DNA of 64,000 nt from Plastoroseomonas hellenica (GTDB lineage: Bacteria; Pseudomonadota; Alphaproteobacteria; Acetobacterales; Acetobacteraceae), in the NCBI RefSeq assembly GCF_018129085.1, contig NZ_JAAGBB010000012.1:98519-162518 (forward strand). Direction: 5' to 3'. Within the stretch, counting starts at the first letter, position 1; each line of letters begins with the position of its first letter. A program made the position numbers and the translations under genes. The notes below the pieces were generated by a model, which saw only the letters and a program-made list of their open reading frames with translations, was not told where the DNA came from and made no database searches. This document shows positions 8,057-16,968 of the stretch, in pieces.

Positions 8057-9216
8057 CACGCGATTCCGTGGATGGCGAGAAGCTGCTTCATGCGCGCCAC
8101 GGCCAGGTCCGGGTCCCGCAGCAGGCCGGCCGTATCGGCCAGGCGGAACAGCTCCGAGAAATGCCGGATGCTGCGGGTCGATTGCTGACCGCCAACCATG
8201 ACGAAATGATCCTGGTGTCCGTTCAGCCAGGCCATGAAGACGACGCCCGTCTTGTAGAAGCGGGTCGGCGCCTTGAAGATATGGCGGCTCAGCGGCACCG
8301 TCGGCGCCAGGATGTCATGGAAGGTGCTGAGGTCGTTGCGCGACAGCGCCGCCAGCGCGCCGCCGACCGCGGGCGCGATCGGATCGAAGATGCCGAGAAG
8401 CGCGTCGGAATAGCCCTGTTCGTCGCCCGCGATCAGCTCCGCGTAGTTGAAGTCGTCGCCGGTGTACATGCGCACGCCCTTCGGCAGACGGCGGCGCATC
8501 AGGATTTCCTTGCGGTCGTCGAGCAGCGAGATCTTCACGCCGTCGACCTTCCCCGCATGGGCATGGATGACCTCGAGCGCGGTCTCCATCGCGACCATGT
8601 GGTCGTGATTGCCCCAATAGCCTTCGAGGGCGGGATCGAACATCTCGCCGAGCCAGTGGATGATCACCGGCTGCTTCACCTGCGACAGCACGCGGTCATA
8701 GACGCGCACATAATCCTGCGGGCCGCGCGCCGCCTTGGCGAGCGCGCGCGACGCCATCAGGATGATGCGGCCGCCCATCGCCTCGACCGCTTCGCACTGC
8801 TCCTCATAGGCGCGGATCACGTCGTCGACACTGACATCCGGGCCGGGCGCCAGGTGGTCGGTGCCGGCGCCGCTCGCGATCGCGGCCCCCGGGATGTCGC
8901 GCGCCGCTTCGAGCGACAGGCGGATGAGCTGCTGCGCCGCCGCCCAGTCAAGGCCCATGCCGCGCTGCGCGGTATCCATCGCTTCCGCCACACCAAGCCC
9001 GAGCGACCAGAGGTGCTTCCGGAACGCGATGGTGCGGTCCCAGTCGATCTTCGCGTCCAGCCAGGGATCCTGCTCGGCGCGGGGATCGGCCACCACATGC
9101 GCGGCGGCCAGCGCGACGCGGGGAAAGGGCGGCGTCGCCCGCGCGAAGTCACGCGGCGGACTGGTGGTGAAGAGCGCCAGCGCGCCATTCGTGTCCGGCA
9201 GGGTCAGCGTCGGCAT
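8056..9216 (-). CDS. DUF993 family protein (aldolase/dihydrodipicolinate synthase-like)
   Basis: This 386-residue protein matches what I recall of the DUF993 family, predicted TIM barrels distantly related to dihydrodipicolinate synthase. No member has a firmly established reaction that I know of. Visible segments include KIDWDRTIAFRKHLWSLGLG near residue 55, IIHWLGEMFDPALEGYWGNH and RMYTGDDFNY. A GGAGGT ribosome site sits in the end of the upstream gene, 5 bases of intergenic DNA before the ATG. The context (isomerase downstream, oxidoreductase upstream) suggests a lyase step after sugar oxidation. Confidence 0.85.
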   Translation of the reverse strand: MPTLTLPDTNGALALFTTSPPRDFARATPPFPRVALAAAHVVADPRAEQDPWLDAKIDWDRTIAFRKHLWSLGLGVAEAMDTAQRGMGLDWAAAQQLIRLSLEAARDIPGAAIASGAGTDHLAPGPDVSVDDVIRAYEEQCEAVEAMGGRIILMASRALAKAARGPQDYVRVYDRVLSQVKQPVIIHWLGEMFDPALEGYWGNHDHMVAMETALEVIHAHAGKVDGVKISLLDDRKEILMRRRLPKGVRMYTGDDFNYAELIAGDEQGYSDALLGIFDPIAPAVGGALAALSRNDLSTFHDILAPTVPLSRHIFKAPTRFYKTGVVFMAWLNGHQDHFVMVGGQQSTRSIRHFSELFRLADTAGLLRDPDLAVARMKQLLAIHGIA

Positions 9217-9220
9217 GATC

Positions 9221-10375
9221 TCACACCTCCAGCTTCGGCAGGTCGATCCAGCGGCGCTCCGCCCAGGATTGCAGCCCGGCTTCGGCGAGCTGCACGCCCT
9301 TGGCGCCGGCCAGCAGGTCCCAGGGGAAGCTCGCGGTCTCGCCGGCGATATACTTCAGGAACATCTCCCACTGTACGCGGAAGCCGTTCGGATAGGGCTG
9401 GGTGTCCGGCACTTCCTGCCAGCCCGCATAGAAATCGATGGTCTGCGGCACGTCCGGATTCCAGACCGGCTTCGGCGTGTTCACCCGCGACTGCGTCCAG
9501 CACTTGGTCAGACCGGCGATGGCGCTGCCATGGGTGCCGTCGACCTGGAAGGTCACGAGATCGTCGCGCCTGACGCGCGTCACCCAGCTTGAGTTGATGT
9601 GCGCGATAACGCCGCCCGCGAGCTGGAAGGTCGCGTAGGCCGCATCGTCGGCATCCGCCTTGTAGGGCTTGCCGTCTTCCCCGATGCGCTCCGGGATGTG
9701 CACGGCGCCGAGGCAGGAGACGCTTTCGACCTCCCCGAACAGGTTGTCGAGCACGTAGCGCCAGTGGCAGAGCATATCGAGGATGATGCCGCCGCCTTCA
9801 GCCTTCTTATAGTTCCAGGACGGGCGCTGCGCCGGCTGCAGATCGCCCTCGAAGACCCAGTAGCCGAACTCGCCCTTCACCGAGCAGATGCGGCCGAGCG
9901 CACCGCTGTCGAGCACCATCTTCAGCTTGCGTAGCCCCGGCAGGAACAGCTTGTCCTGCACCACGCCGTGCTTGATGCCGGCCTGCTTGGCGAGGCGCGC
10001 GACGTCCAGCGCATCCTCCAGACGGTCGGCGGTCGGCTTCTCGCAATAGATGTGCTTGCCGGCGGCGATCGCACGGCGGAGCAAAGCCGCGCGCATCTGG
10101 GTGGTCGCTGCGTCGAAGAAGAGGATGTCGTCCTTGTTCGCGAGCGCGGCGTCGAGATCCGTCGTCACCCGCTCGATCCCGTAAGCGCGGGCCAGCGCCT
10201 GCACCTTCTCCTGGTTGCGGCCGACCAGGATCGGGTCGGGCATGATCCGGTCCCCATTCGCCAGCAGCACGCCGCCATCAGCGCGGATCGCGGCGATGGA
10301 GCGGATCAGGTGCTGGTTCATCCCCATCCGGCCGGTGATGCCGTTCATGATGAGGCCGATGCGGCGTTCCGCCAT
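9221..10375 (-). CDS. Gfo/Idh/MocA family NAD(P)-dependent oxidoreductase
   Basis: The 384-residue protein has an N-terminal Rossmann region (GLIMNGITGRMG) and the family signature CEKPTADRLEDALDVARL near residue 115, with the conserved EKP Lys; the C-terminal part forms the substrate sheet. Members oxidise or reduce sugars, inositols or their amino derivatives. It is the first gene of the operon and is preceded by a GAGGGAACGGA ribosome site. A 16-bp palindrome at 10401-10416 lies in its promoter region, and a TetR gene ends 65 bases upstream, so TetR control is likely. Confidence 0.9.
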   Translation of the reverse strand: MAERRIGLIMNGITGRMGMNQHLIRSIAAIRADGGVLLANGDRIMPDPILVGRNQEKVQALARAYGIERVTTDLDAALANKDDILFFDAATTQMRAALLRRAIAAGKHIYCEKPTADRLEDALDVARLAKQAGIKHGVVQDKLFLPGLRKLKMVLDSGALGRICSVKGEFGYWVFEGDLQPAQRPSWNYKKAEGGGIILDMLCHWRYVLDNLFGEVESVSCLGAVHIPERIGEDGKPYKADADDAAYATFQLAGGVIAHINSSWVTRVRRDDLVTFQVDGTHGSAIAGLTKCWTQSRVNTPKPVWNPDVPQTIDFYAGWQEVPDTQPYPNGFRVQWEMFLKYIAGETASFPWDLLAGAKGVQLAEAGLQSWAERRWIDLPKLEV

Positions 10376-10400
10376 GGCTCCGTTCCCTCTAGTGCGGTTG

Positions 10401-10416
10401 GTAACTGGTCAGTTAC
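10401..10416. promoter_or_regulatory. palindromic operator candidate for the TetR regulator
   Basis: Arms gtaactg and cagttac are perfect 7-bp inverted repeats separated by 2 bases. The site lies in the 65-base gap between the TetR stop and the oxidoreductase start, where it could overlap the operon promoter. Size and symmetry fit TetR-family operators. Binding by the adjacent regulator is inference. Confidence 0.6.
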
Positions 10417-10440
10417 TTAAGACCGGAAGCCCACCCGGAG

Positions 10441-11076
10441 TCAAGCCGGTCGCAGGAAGCTCAGCACGACATCGACGCAATGCGCCTCCCGCGCGTCCAG
10501 CGCCGCCTCGGTGTCGAGGCCGGCGCCGAAGATGGTCGAGAGCGTGTGCCGGTTCGCGATGAAGAAATGCCCGAGCGCCACGATCGTCACATAGAGTTGC
10601 AGCGGATCGACGCCGGTGCGGAACACGCCCGCCACTTCCCCCCGCGCCAGCACGCCGCGCAGCGCGTCGAGCAACGGCGAATAGAGCGCCTGCACCTGCT
10701 GCGAGCGTTGCAGATAGGCGGCACGGTGGATGTTCTCCTGGTTCAGCAGCGCCACGAATTCCGGATGCGCGGCCGTATAGCGGAGGTTGAAGCGCACGAG
10801 CCGCGCCATGGCCTCGGGGGGCGCCAGCGCATCGGTCTCGATCGCGCGCTCCTCTTCCCGCTTGGCGGCATAGGCGCGTTCCAGCACCGTCAGCCAGAGC
10901 TCCTCCTTGGAGCCGAAATAGGCGTAGAGCATGCGCTTGTTGGCGCCGGCGCGCGCCGCGATCTCATCCACCCGGGCGCCGGCCAGGCCATTGGCCGCGA
11001 ACTCCGCCAGCGCCGCGTCGAGGATCCGCGCCTGTGTCGCCGCGGCGCGATCACCGCGCCTGACCTTCTCCGCCAC
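10441..11076 (-). CDS. TetR/AcrR family transcriptional regulator
   Basis: The 211-residue protein has an N-terminal helix-turn-helix: ATQARILDAALAEFAANGLA, then VDEIAARAGANKRMLYAYFG at about residues 35-55, the typical TetR recognition segment. The C-terminal ligand domain has no recognisable signature. It lies immediately upstream of, and co-directional with, the oxidoreductase-DUF993-isomerase operon, with a palindrome between them. It is probably a repressor relieved by a pathway metabolite. Confidence 0.9.
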   Translation of the reverse strand: MAEKVRRGDRAAATQARILDAALAEFAANGLAGARVDEIAARAGANKRMLYAYFGSKEELWLTVLERAYAAKREEERAIETDALAPPEAMARLVRFNLRYTAAHPEFVALLNQENIHRAAYLQRSQQVQALYSPLLDALRGVLARGEVAGVFRTGVDPLQLYVTIVALGHFFIANRHTLSTIFGAGLDTEAALDAREAHCVDVVLSFLRPA

Positions 11077-11138
11077 GCCTTGCCCCCCTCACGAAACGGG
11101 GCACATTCTGCGGGCAACCGCAGCGGGAGGACAGAGAC

Positions 11139-12092
11139 TTGGCCGAAGCACCCTGGCAGCAGAGCGCGCGCTACCCCGACCCAAGCATCGTGGCGCTGGA
11201 TCCCTCCTTCAAACGCTACCATCTGGCGCTATCAGCGGTGGAACGGCTCTGGACCGGCTCGCGCTGGGGCGAAGGCCCGGTCTGGTTCGGCGATGGCCGC
11301 TTCCTGTTGTGGTCGGATATTCCGAACAACCGCGTGCTGAAATGGGAGGAGGAGACCGGCGCCGTCTCCATCTTCCAGAAGCCCTCGAACAACGCCAATG
11401 GCCATACCCGCGACCGGCAGGGCCGGCTGATCGCCTGCGAGCATTTCGGCCGCCGCGTGGTGCGCTTCGAGTATGACGGCGCCACCACCGTGCTGGCCGA
11501 CAGCTTTAAGGGCAAGCGGCTCAACAGCCCGAACGACGTGGTGGTGAAGAGCGACGGCTCGATCTGGTTCACCGATCCGCCCTTCGGCATCATGGGCTTC
11601 TACGAAGGCGAACGGGTCGTACCGGAGCTGCCGCACACCAACGCCTACCGCATCGATGGGCAGAGCGGCGAGATCACCCTGGTCGCCGACGACATCGACC
11701 ACCCGAACGGCCTCGCCTTCAGCCCGGACGAGAGCATCCTCTACGTCATCGAAAGCCGCGGCGAGCCGCGCAACATCCTGGCCTACGACCTAGCGCCGGA
11801 CGGCAAAACGCTGCGCAACCGCCGGATCTTCATCGCGACGCAAACCGGCGAGACACCGGATGGCTTCCGTGTGGATACCGACGGCAATCTCTGGTGCGGC
11901 TGGGGCATGACGCCGGCCTTCGACGGCGTCCGCGTCTACAACAGCAGCGGCGCCCCGATCGGGCATATCCACCTGCCGGAACGCTGCGCGAATCTCTGCT
12001 TCGGCGGACGACAGCGCAACCGGCTGTTCATGTCGGCGGCGCAGTCGCTGTTCTCGCTCTACGTGAACACCCAGGGCGCCGCGGGCGGATGA
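11139..12092 (+). CDS. SMP-30/gluconolactonase/LRE family protein
   Basis: This 317-residue beta-propeller hydrolase shows all four metal ligands of the family: Glu in WGEGPVWF, Asn in LNSPNDVVV, Asn in DHPNGLAF and Asp in FRVDTDGNLW. Such enzymes open sugar lactones to aldonic acids using Ca or Zn. The start is a TTG at 11139 with a GCGGGAGGACAG ribosome site upstream. It is divergent from the TetR gene. A lactonase fits with the neighbouring sugar oxidoreductases, but linkage to that operon is inference. Confidence 0.88.
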   Translation: MAEAPWQQSARYPDPSIVALDPSFKRYHLALSAVERLWTGSRWGEGPVWFGDGRFLLWSDIPNNRVLKWEEETGAVSIFQKPSNNANGHTRDRQGRLIACEHFGRRVVRFEYDGATTVLADSFKGKRLNSPNDVVVKSDGSIWFTDPPFGIMGFYEGERVVPELPHTNAYRIDGQSGEITLVADDIDHPNGLAFSPDESILYVIESRGEPRNILAYDLAPDGKTLRNRRIFIATQTGETPDGFRVDTDGNLWCGWGMTPAFDGVRVYNSSGAPIGHIHLPERCANLCFGGRQRNRLFMSAAQSLFSLYVNTQGAAGG

Positions 12093-12117
12093 CCCGGGCC
12101 GGGGTGACGCAGCCGGC

Positions 12118-12432
12118 TCAACCCCCCAGCCAGACGACATGGCCACGCAGGGCCGGCGGATCTTCCCGCGTCCAGCCCTGTCGCGCGGCATAGGCTTGCA
12201 TCGCATCGAAGCCGGCGCGCCATTCGGCGGAGCCGTCGCGCCCGGCAGCGCGCAGGAGCCAGTCGACGGCGACCCAGGCATGGTCGGGACCGGAGAAATC
12301 CACCACACCGCCGAGCTCCGTGGCCAGCCCGGGAAGCTGGTCCGGACTGGCGGCAGCGACCACGCGGAAGCGGCGGAGGTCGTCCGGCTCGACCAAGACT
12401 GGTGCCTGTCCCTGCGCCACATGCACTTCCAT
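12118..12432 (-). CDS. hypothetical protein, 104 aa
   Basis: This is a small, compact, acidic-to-neutral protein with a Trp-rich second half (WVAVDWLL, ARQGWTRED). There is no signal peptide or membrane segment and no family I recognise. It lies 24 bases downstream of the M24 gene and in the same direction, so it is probably translated from the same mRNA. It is convergent with the SMP-30 gene (25-base gap). Confidence 0.6.
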   Translation of the reverse strand: MEVHVAQGQAPVLVEPDDLRRFRVVAAASPDQLPGLATELGGVVDFSGPDHAWVAVDWLLRAAGRDGSAEWRAGFDAMQAYAARQGWTREDPPALRGHVVWLGG

Positions 12433-12456
12433 CGCGCCCTCCCGAGGTCCGAAGTC

Positions 12457-13626
12457 TCAGTCGGCCCGGGCGCCGGCGGCCATGATTCGGCGCGGAATGC
12501 GGGACAGCAGCTCCGCCCCGGTCGCCGTCACGATGACATTGTCGATCATCCGCACGCCGATGCCTTCCTCCTCGATGAAGATCGGCGGCTCGATGGTGAG
12601 CACCATGCCCTCCTGCAGGACGGTGGCGGTGCCGCCGAACATGTTCACCGGCTCGCCCCAGGAGGGCGGGAAGCCAGGCGCGAGCCCATAGCCCGAGGTG
12701 TGCAGCCGGTAGCGGTCGCAGCCCGCCGCCGCGATGATGCGCTTGGCCGCTAGATGCGGCACCTCCGACACCACGCCGGGCCGGATCGCGTCGATCATGG
12801 CCGCGCCGGCCTCACGGATCACCTCATGCAGCGCGGCGATCCGCGGCGGCACCGGGCCGAGATGGAATTGCCGGCCGAGCGTCGCCGTGTAGCGGTGGAA
12901 GGCGGCACCGAGTTCGACATTGCCGCCATCGCCCGCGCGCAGCCGGCGCGCGGTCGGCGCACCATGCGGGTAGCAAAGCCGCTCCCCGGTCACGAGGTTC
13001 ATGGTGCTCGCCGGCAGGCCGCAGCCGGCGGCCAGCAGCGCGTGATGCGCGACGGCCGCGAGCTCGAGCTCCGTGCGGCCCACCTCCGCAGCCGCGACGC
13101 AAGCCTGCATGGCCGCGTCGGCATGGGCGGCGGCCTGGCGCACCAGCGCGAGCTCCGCAGGTGATTTCGCCGTCTTGAGGTCGTGGATCAGGTTGCTCGG
13201 CTCGGCGACCAGGGCGGCGCCGAACAGGTCGCGCAGCCGGAGATAGTGGTGTGGGTGCAGGTAATAGGCCGGCACTTCTATGCCGACGCGCTGGGAGAGC
13301 AGGCCGAGATCGCGCACCAGTCGCGCGAAGGCCTCGACCGGATCCTCGGGCTCCGGCCCGCCCCAGCCATGGATCTCCGTGAGCACGGAGTCCGCGCGCC
13401 ATTCCGCGAGATCCGATCCGCGCGACAGGAAGACCAGCGGCCGATCCTCCGCGGCGAGCAGGACGCATTGGAAGGCCTGGAAGGACTTTGCCTCGCCGCC
13501 CGTCAGCCACAGGATCGAGACCGGATGGAACAGCACCATCCAGTCGAGCCCTGCCCCGGCCACGGCGCGGCGTGCGCGGGCAAGGCGATCGGCGAATTCC
13601 TCCGGCGTGAAGTCATGCTTGGACAT
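12457..13626 (-). CDS. M24 (Xaa-Pro peptidase/creatinase) family protein, likely metal-free
   Basis: The 389-residue protein has an N-terminal creatinase domain (to about residue 140) and a pita-bread C-terminal domain. The five metal ligands of true M24 peptidases (Asp, Asp, His, Glu, Glu) are poorly kept: the first Asp region reads NVELGAAFHRYT, the His remains in LHTSGYG, one Glu remains in TIEPP, and the last reads VRMIDN. That pattern suggests a creatinase-like C-N hydrolase rather than a metallopeptidase. The substrate could be an amidino or cyclic amine compound. It is followed by a small hypothetical gene and preceded by a LysR gene in the same direction. Confidence 0.82.
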   Translation of the reverse strand: MSKHDFTPEEFADRLARARRAVAGAGLDWMVLFHPVSILWLTGGEAKSFQAFQCVLLAAEDRPLVFLSRGSDLAEWRADSVLTEIHGWGGPEPEDPVEAFARLVRDLGLLSQRVGIEVPAYYLHPHHYLRLRDLFGAALVAEPSNLIHDLKTAKSPAELALVRQAAAHADAAMQACVAAAEVGRTELELAAVAHHALLAAGCGLPASTMNLVTGERLCYPHGAPTARRLRAGDGGNVELGAAFHRYTATLGRQFHLGPVPPRIAALHEVIREAGAAMIDAIRPGVVSEVPHLAAKRIIAAAGCDRYRLHTSGYGLAPGFPPSWGEPVNMFGGTATVLQEGMVLTIEPPIFIEEEGIGVRMIDNVIVTATGAELLSRIPRRIMAAGARAD

Positions 13627-13703
13627 CGGGCGGCTCCGGGCGATCAGGCGTCCAGGCTAGAAAGGAAGCGGGTACTGCGTCCAAGGCCTTCGGCGCATGC
13701 GCC

Positions 13704-14645
13704 TCATGCGCCGTTCGTTTGATCGTGTGCCAGGGCCCGCACCGGCCAGCCGCCGGCGGCGAGCTCCTCCGTCACCGCGCGCATGGTGGCGATCAGCGGT
13801 TCGACGATGTCGGGCCGCGCGGGCTCCTCGGCGGTGACGAGGGAGAGGGTCCAGGTCACGCGTGGGCGGAAGGGCACCCCGGCCAGCTCCTGCCGTGCCG
13901 CCTCAGCGGCGAAGCCACCGCGCGTCAGCATCGCGAAGCCGGTGCCGCTGCGCAGCAGGGCGCGCAGCATCGCGTGGTCGTCCACCTCGATGCGCGTCTC
14001 GGGCGGCGCCGTCCCTTCGAGCCAGGCATCGAGAAGCCGGCGCGAGGCATTGGCGCGGCTCGAGAGGATGAGCGGCAGGCGCGCGAGGTCCGCCGGACGC
14101 ACATGGCCGCGCCGCAGCGCCGCGCTGCCGGGGCGGCCGACCAGGCAGACCTCCTCCTCCGCCAGCGGCAGGATGCGGAAGCCGCGCTGGGGCAGCGGGT
14201 CATGCACGCAGGCGATGTCGGCCCGTCCGCGCACCAGCCATTCGTGTAGGGTGCCGGAGAAGCCGCCGAACACGCGCAGCGACACCTCCGGGTGCAGGGC
14301 GCGGAAGCGTGCGACGAGTGGCGGCAGCAGCCACTGCCCGGCGCCGGAGGGAATGGCGAGGGCGATGGTGCCCGACAGGCCGCGGCGGCCCGAGCGGATC
14401 TCGGCGCGCGCTTGTTCGAGGCCGCGGAACAAGGTCTGGGCGCGTTCCCGCAGCATCTCGCCCGCTTCGGTCAGCGCCACGCCATGGCCGGTGCGGCGGA
14501 AGAGCGGACGGCCGAGATCCTCCTCCAGCTTGCGGATCTGGCGGCTGACGGCGGGCTGGGAGATGCGCAGGAACTCCGCGCCGCGGCTGTAGGAGCCGAA
14601 CTCCGCGACGGTGCGGAAATAATGCAGGGCGCGGATGTCCATCAT
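13704..14645 (-). CDS. LysR family transcriptional regulator
   Basis: The start at MMDIRALHYFRTVAEFGSYS gives a 313-residue protein of normal LysR length; the in-frame upstream ATG at 14831 would add a tail that is not LysR-like. The N-terminal HTH is clear (AEFLRISQPAVSRQIRKLEE, about residues 22-42), followed by LGRPLFRRTGHGVALTEAG. The rest is a periplasmic-binding-like effector domain. It is divergent from the flavin monooxygenase/ABC importer genes and probably regulates them from the symmetric site at 14660-14684. Confidence 0.92.
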   Translation of the reverse strand: MMDIRALHYFRTVAEFGSYSRGAEFLRISQPAVSRQIRKLEEDLGRPLFRRTGHGVALTEAGEMLRERAQTLFRGLEQARAEIRSGRRGLSGTIALAIPSGAGQWLLPPLVARFRALHPEVSLRVFGGFSGTLHEWLVRGRADIACVHDPLPQRGFRILPLAEEEVCLVGRPGSAALRRGHVRPADLARLPLILSSRANASRRLLDAWLEGTAPPETRIEVDDHAMLRALLRSGTGFAMLTRGGFAAEAARQELAGVPFRPRVTWTLSLVTAEEPARPDIVEPLIATMRAVTEELAAGGWPVRALAHDQTNGA

Positions 14646-14659
14646 GCCACGATTCAACG

Positions 14660-14684
14660 ATCCGGTTATGTAACCCATACGGAT
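14660..14684. promoter_or_regulatory. LysR-type operator candidate between divergent genes
   Basis: Arms ATCCG and CGGAT are separated by 15 bases in the 100-base divergent intergenic region. LysR regulators typically bind an interrupted dyad next to their own start. The dyad is 15 bases upstream of the lysR start and 62 bases upstream of the monooxygenase start. Confidence 0.4.
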
Positions 14685-14745
14685 TATGCCTTGGACGACC
14701 TGTCGCGGCCATTCCAATCTCGACCCCGGCAGGACGGGGGCGGGG

Positions 14746-15810
14746 ATGAAGTTCGGGCTGATGACGCAGATCCAGATGCCGCGGCCCTGGACGGAGCGCA
14801 CCGAGCGCGACGGCTTCCACAACTGCATCACTCAGGCGGTGGCGGCGGAGGCCGCGGGCTTCGATCATTTCTGGATCACCGAGCAGCACTTCTTCATCGA
14901 GATCGGGCACTGCTCCTGCCCCGAGATGGTGCTCGCCGCGATCGCGCAGCGCACCAGCCGCATCCGACTCGGCTTCTCGGTCGTCCTGCTGCCGCTGCAC
15001 AACCCGTTCAACGTCGCCGAGCGCGTCGGCACGCTCGACGTGCTGAGCGACGGGCGCGCCGAATTCGGCATCGGCCGCGGCACCTCGCGCTACGTGGTGG
15101 AAGGTCTCGGCGGCGATACGGAGAAGGGGCGCGGCCAGTCGAAGGAATCGATCGAGGCGGTGCTCCGCATGATGGAGAACGAGGTTTTCCCGGGCTTCCA
15201 GGGCGAGCATTACGACCTGCCGAGCCGCCATGTGGTGCCGCGCGTGCTGCAGCGGCCGCATCCACCGGTCTGGGTCGCGGCCTCGACGCTCGAGACCTGG
15301 TCGCGCGCCGGCCACCAGGGCTTCGGCTGCATCGGCGTCACCCGCAACACGCCGGCCGAGACGGCGGCGAGCATCGCCGCCTATCGCGAGGCGATCCGCG
15401 CCCCCGATCCGGCGCAGCGCGTCGCCCGTGTGGTGAACGAGCAGACTGGCGTCTTCGCCATCGGCGCCGTGCATCAGGATGACCGCATCGGCCGCGACAG
15501 GGCCTGCGCCGCCGCCCGCTGGTACTATGGCGACAACGACGCCGAGCTGAACAAGGTGCGCTTCCAGACCGATGGCGGCGTCGGCAGAATCAACGACAAG
15601 ATCGGCCGGCGCAGCAATGACGAGCTGATCGAGGATGCCATGGCGATCGGCGGCAATCCTGATACGGTCTGCCGTCAGGTCGAGCGCTGGGCCTCGGTCG
15701 GCATCGACCAGATGATCTTCTTCCTGCAGGCTGGCCATGCCACGCACGACGAGGTCCTGCGCTCCATCGACCTGATCGGGGAGAAGGTGATCCCACGCTT
15801 CGCGAAGTGA
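14746..15810 (+). CDS. LLM class flavin-dependent oxidoreductase (luciferase-like)
   Basis: Starting at MKFGLMTQIQMPRPW, this is a 354-residue bacterial luciferase-like monooxygenase. TIM-barrel features include AEAAGFDHFWITEQHF, IRLGFSVVLLPLHNPF and a Gly-rich stretch FGIGRGTSR. Such enzymes use FMNH2 and O2 to oxidise substrates such as alkanesulfonates or nitrilotriacetate. It is followed by a binding protein, ATPase and permease, the layout of ssu-like sulfonate or NTA utilisation operons, and is divergent from a LysR gene. No flavin reductase is adjacent; the FMN reductase at 56574 is far away. Confidence 0.88.
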   Translation: MKFGLMTQIQMPRPWTERTERDGFHNCITQAVAAEAAGFDHFWITEQHFFIEIGHCSCPEMVLAAIAQRTSRIRLGFSVVLLPLHNPFNVAERVGTLDVLSDGRAEFGIGRGTSRYVVEGLGGDTEKGRGQSKESIEAVLRMMENEVFPGFQGEHYDLPSRHVVPRVLQRPHPPVWVAASTLETWSRAGHQGFGCIGVTRNTPAETAASIAAYREAIRAPDPAQRVARVVNEQTGVFAIGAVHQDDRIGRDRACAAARWYYGDNDAELNKVRFQTDGGVGRINDKIGRRSNDELIEDAMAIGGNPDTVCRQVERWASVGIDQMIFFLQAGHATHDEVLRSIDLIGEKVIPRFAK

Positions 15811-15894
15811 CACTGACAAGGATACCGGCACGGCATGTCGCAGGCCGTCCGCACCAGATCGGCAAAGACGGGCGGACAGATTGGGGGTAGGGCG

Positions 15895-16968
15895 ATGGGC
15901 ATGACACGACGCGGCTTCGGCCGCATGGCAGGGGCTGGCGCACTCGTTGCGGCCGGCCAAGGGGTACTGGCGCGCCCCGTGGCGGCGCAGACGCTGCCGA
16001 AGCTGAAGGTCTGGGGTGCCTCGGCCACCGTCGAGGCCTATCACGGCTTCCTCTTCCTCGGCATCCCGCTCGGCTTCTATCGGGAGCAGGGCGTGGAGGT
16101 GGAATTCGGCACCGCGGCCGGATCCTCGGCGACGCTGCAGCTCGTCGCCGCAGGCCAGGTGCAGCTCGGCTATGTCGGCATGGAGGTCGTCGCGCTCGCC
16201 AAAGCACGCAATCCGACCCTGCCCGTTACCGCCGTCTATCTGCAGGACCGCGGCAATATCTATGAGCTGGTGGTGCCTGAGGACAGCGCGATCCGCAGCG
16301 TCGCCGATCTCAAGGGCAAGACCATCGGCGTCGCCAATCTCGCGAGCGGCGCCATCCCCTCGCTGCGCGCCATGCTGGCCGAGGCGGGGCTGAACCCAGC
16401 GAATGATGTCAGCCTGGTGCCGGTGGGCAACGGCGCGGCCGCGGCGACGGCGCTTCGGGGCGGGCGTGTGCAGGCGCTCTCGCTCTTCCGCGCGCAGCAT
16501 GCGCTGATCGAGACGCTCGGCATCAGCCTCCGCTACTTCCAGCGGGAGCAGCCGAGCGCAGTGGTCATCGCCAACAGCACCTTCCTGCGGCAGAACCCCG
16601 CCGCCGTGACCGGGGCGCTACGCGGCATCGCCGCCGGTTCGATCTTCGCGCAGCTCGCGCCGGAGGCGACGGTGCGGCAGCACTGGACGATGTTCGGCCG
16701 CCCCACCGGCCTGAGCGAGGAGGAGGCCATGAGCCGCGCGCGGCACGTGCTCTCGCGCTCCGCCGAGCTCTGGCGCCGCTGGGACGATGCGGCGACGCCC
16801 TGGGGCGCGATGGATGCCGGCATGTGGGACCGGCTGCAGGCCTTCATGGTGCAGCAGCAGCTCACGGAGCGGGTGATCGACAGCGCGACGCTCTTCAGCA
16901 CGGAGCTGATCCCGGCGGTGAACCAGCTGGATGCCGCGGCAATCGAGCGGCGCGCGCGTGGCGCCTGA
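15895..16968 (+). CDS. ABC transporter substrate-binding protein (NMT1/SsuA-like)
   Basis: The start at 15895 is chosen for its GGGGGTAGG ribosome site; it gives MGMTRRGFGRMAGAGALVAA, a twin-arginine-type signal. The mature protein (about 325 residues) has the SsuA/TauA/THI5 fold: FLGIPLGFYREQGVEVEFG, then GSSATLQLVAAGQVQLGYVG and LKGKTIGVANLASG. It should capture the solute in the periplasm for the ATPase and permease that follow with overlaps. The ligand is unknown; sulfonates or similar organic acids are the best guess. Confidence 0.88.
   Translation: MGMTRRGFGRMAGAGALVAAGQGVLARPVAAQTLPKLKVWGASATVEAYHGFLFLGIPLGFYREQGVEVEFGTAAGSSATLQLVAAGQVQLGYVGMEVVALAKARNPTLPVTAVYLQDRGNIYELVVPEDSAIRSVADLKGKTIGVANLASGAIPSLRAMLAEAGLNPANDVSLVPVGNGAAAATALRGGRVQALSLFRAQHALIETLGISLRYFQREQPSAVVIANSTFLRQNPAAVTGALRGIAAGSIFAQLAPEATVRQHWTMFGRPTGLSEEEAMSRARHVLSRSAELWRRWDDAATPWGAMDAGMWDRLQAFMVQQQLTERVIDSATLFSTELIPAVNQLDAAAIERRARGA

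Noticed and set aside
14200..16500. 766-codon open frame on the minus strand
   Set aside because: It is antisense to the monooxygenase and binding-protein genes, has Asp/His/Arg-rich low-complexity translation, and no family motif; typical shadow frame in GC-rich DNA.
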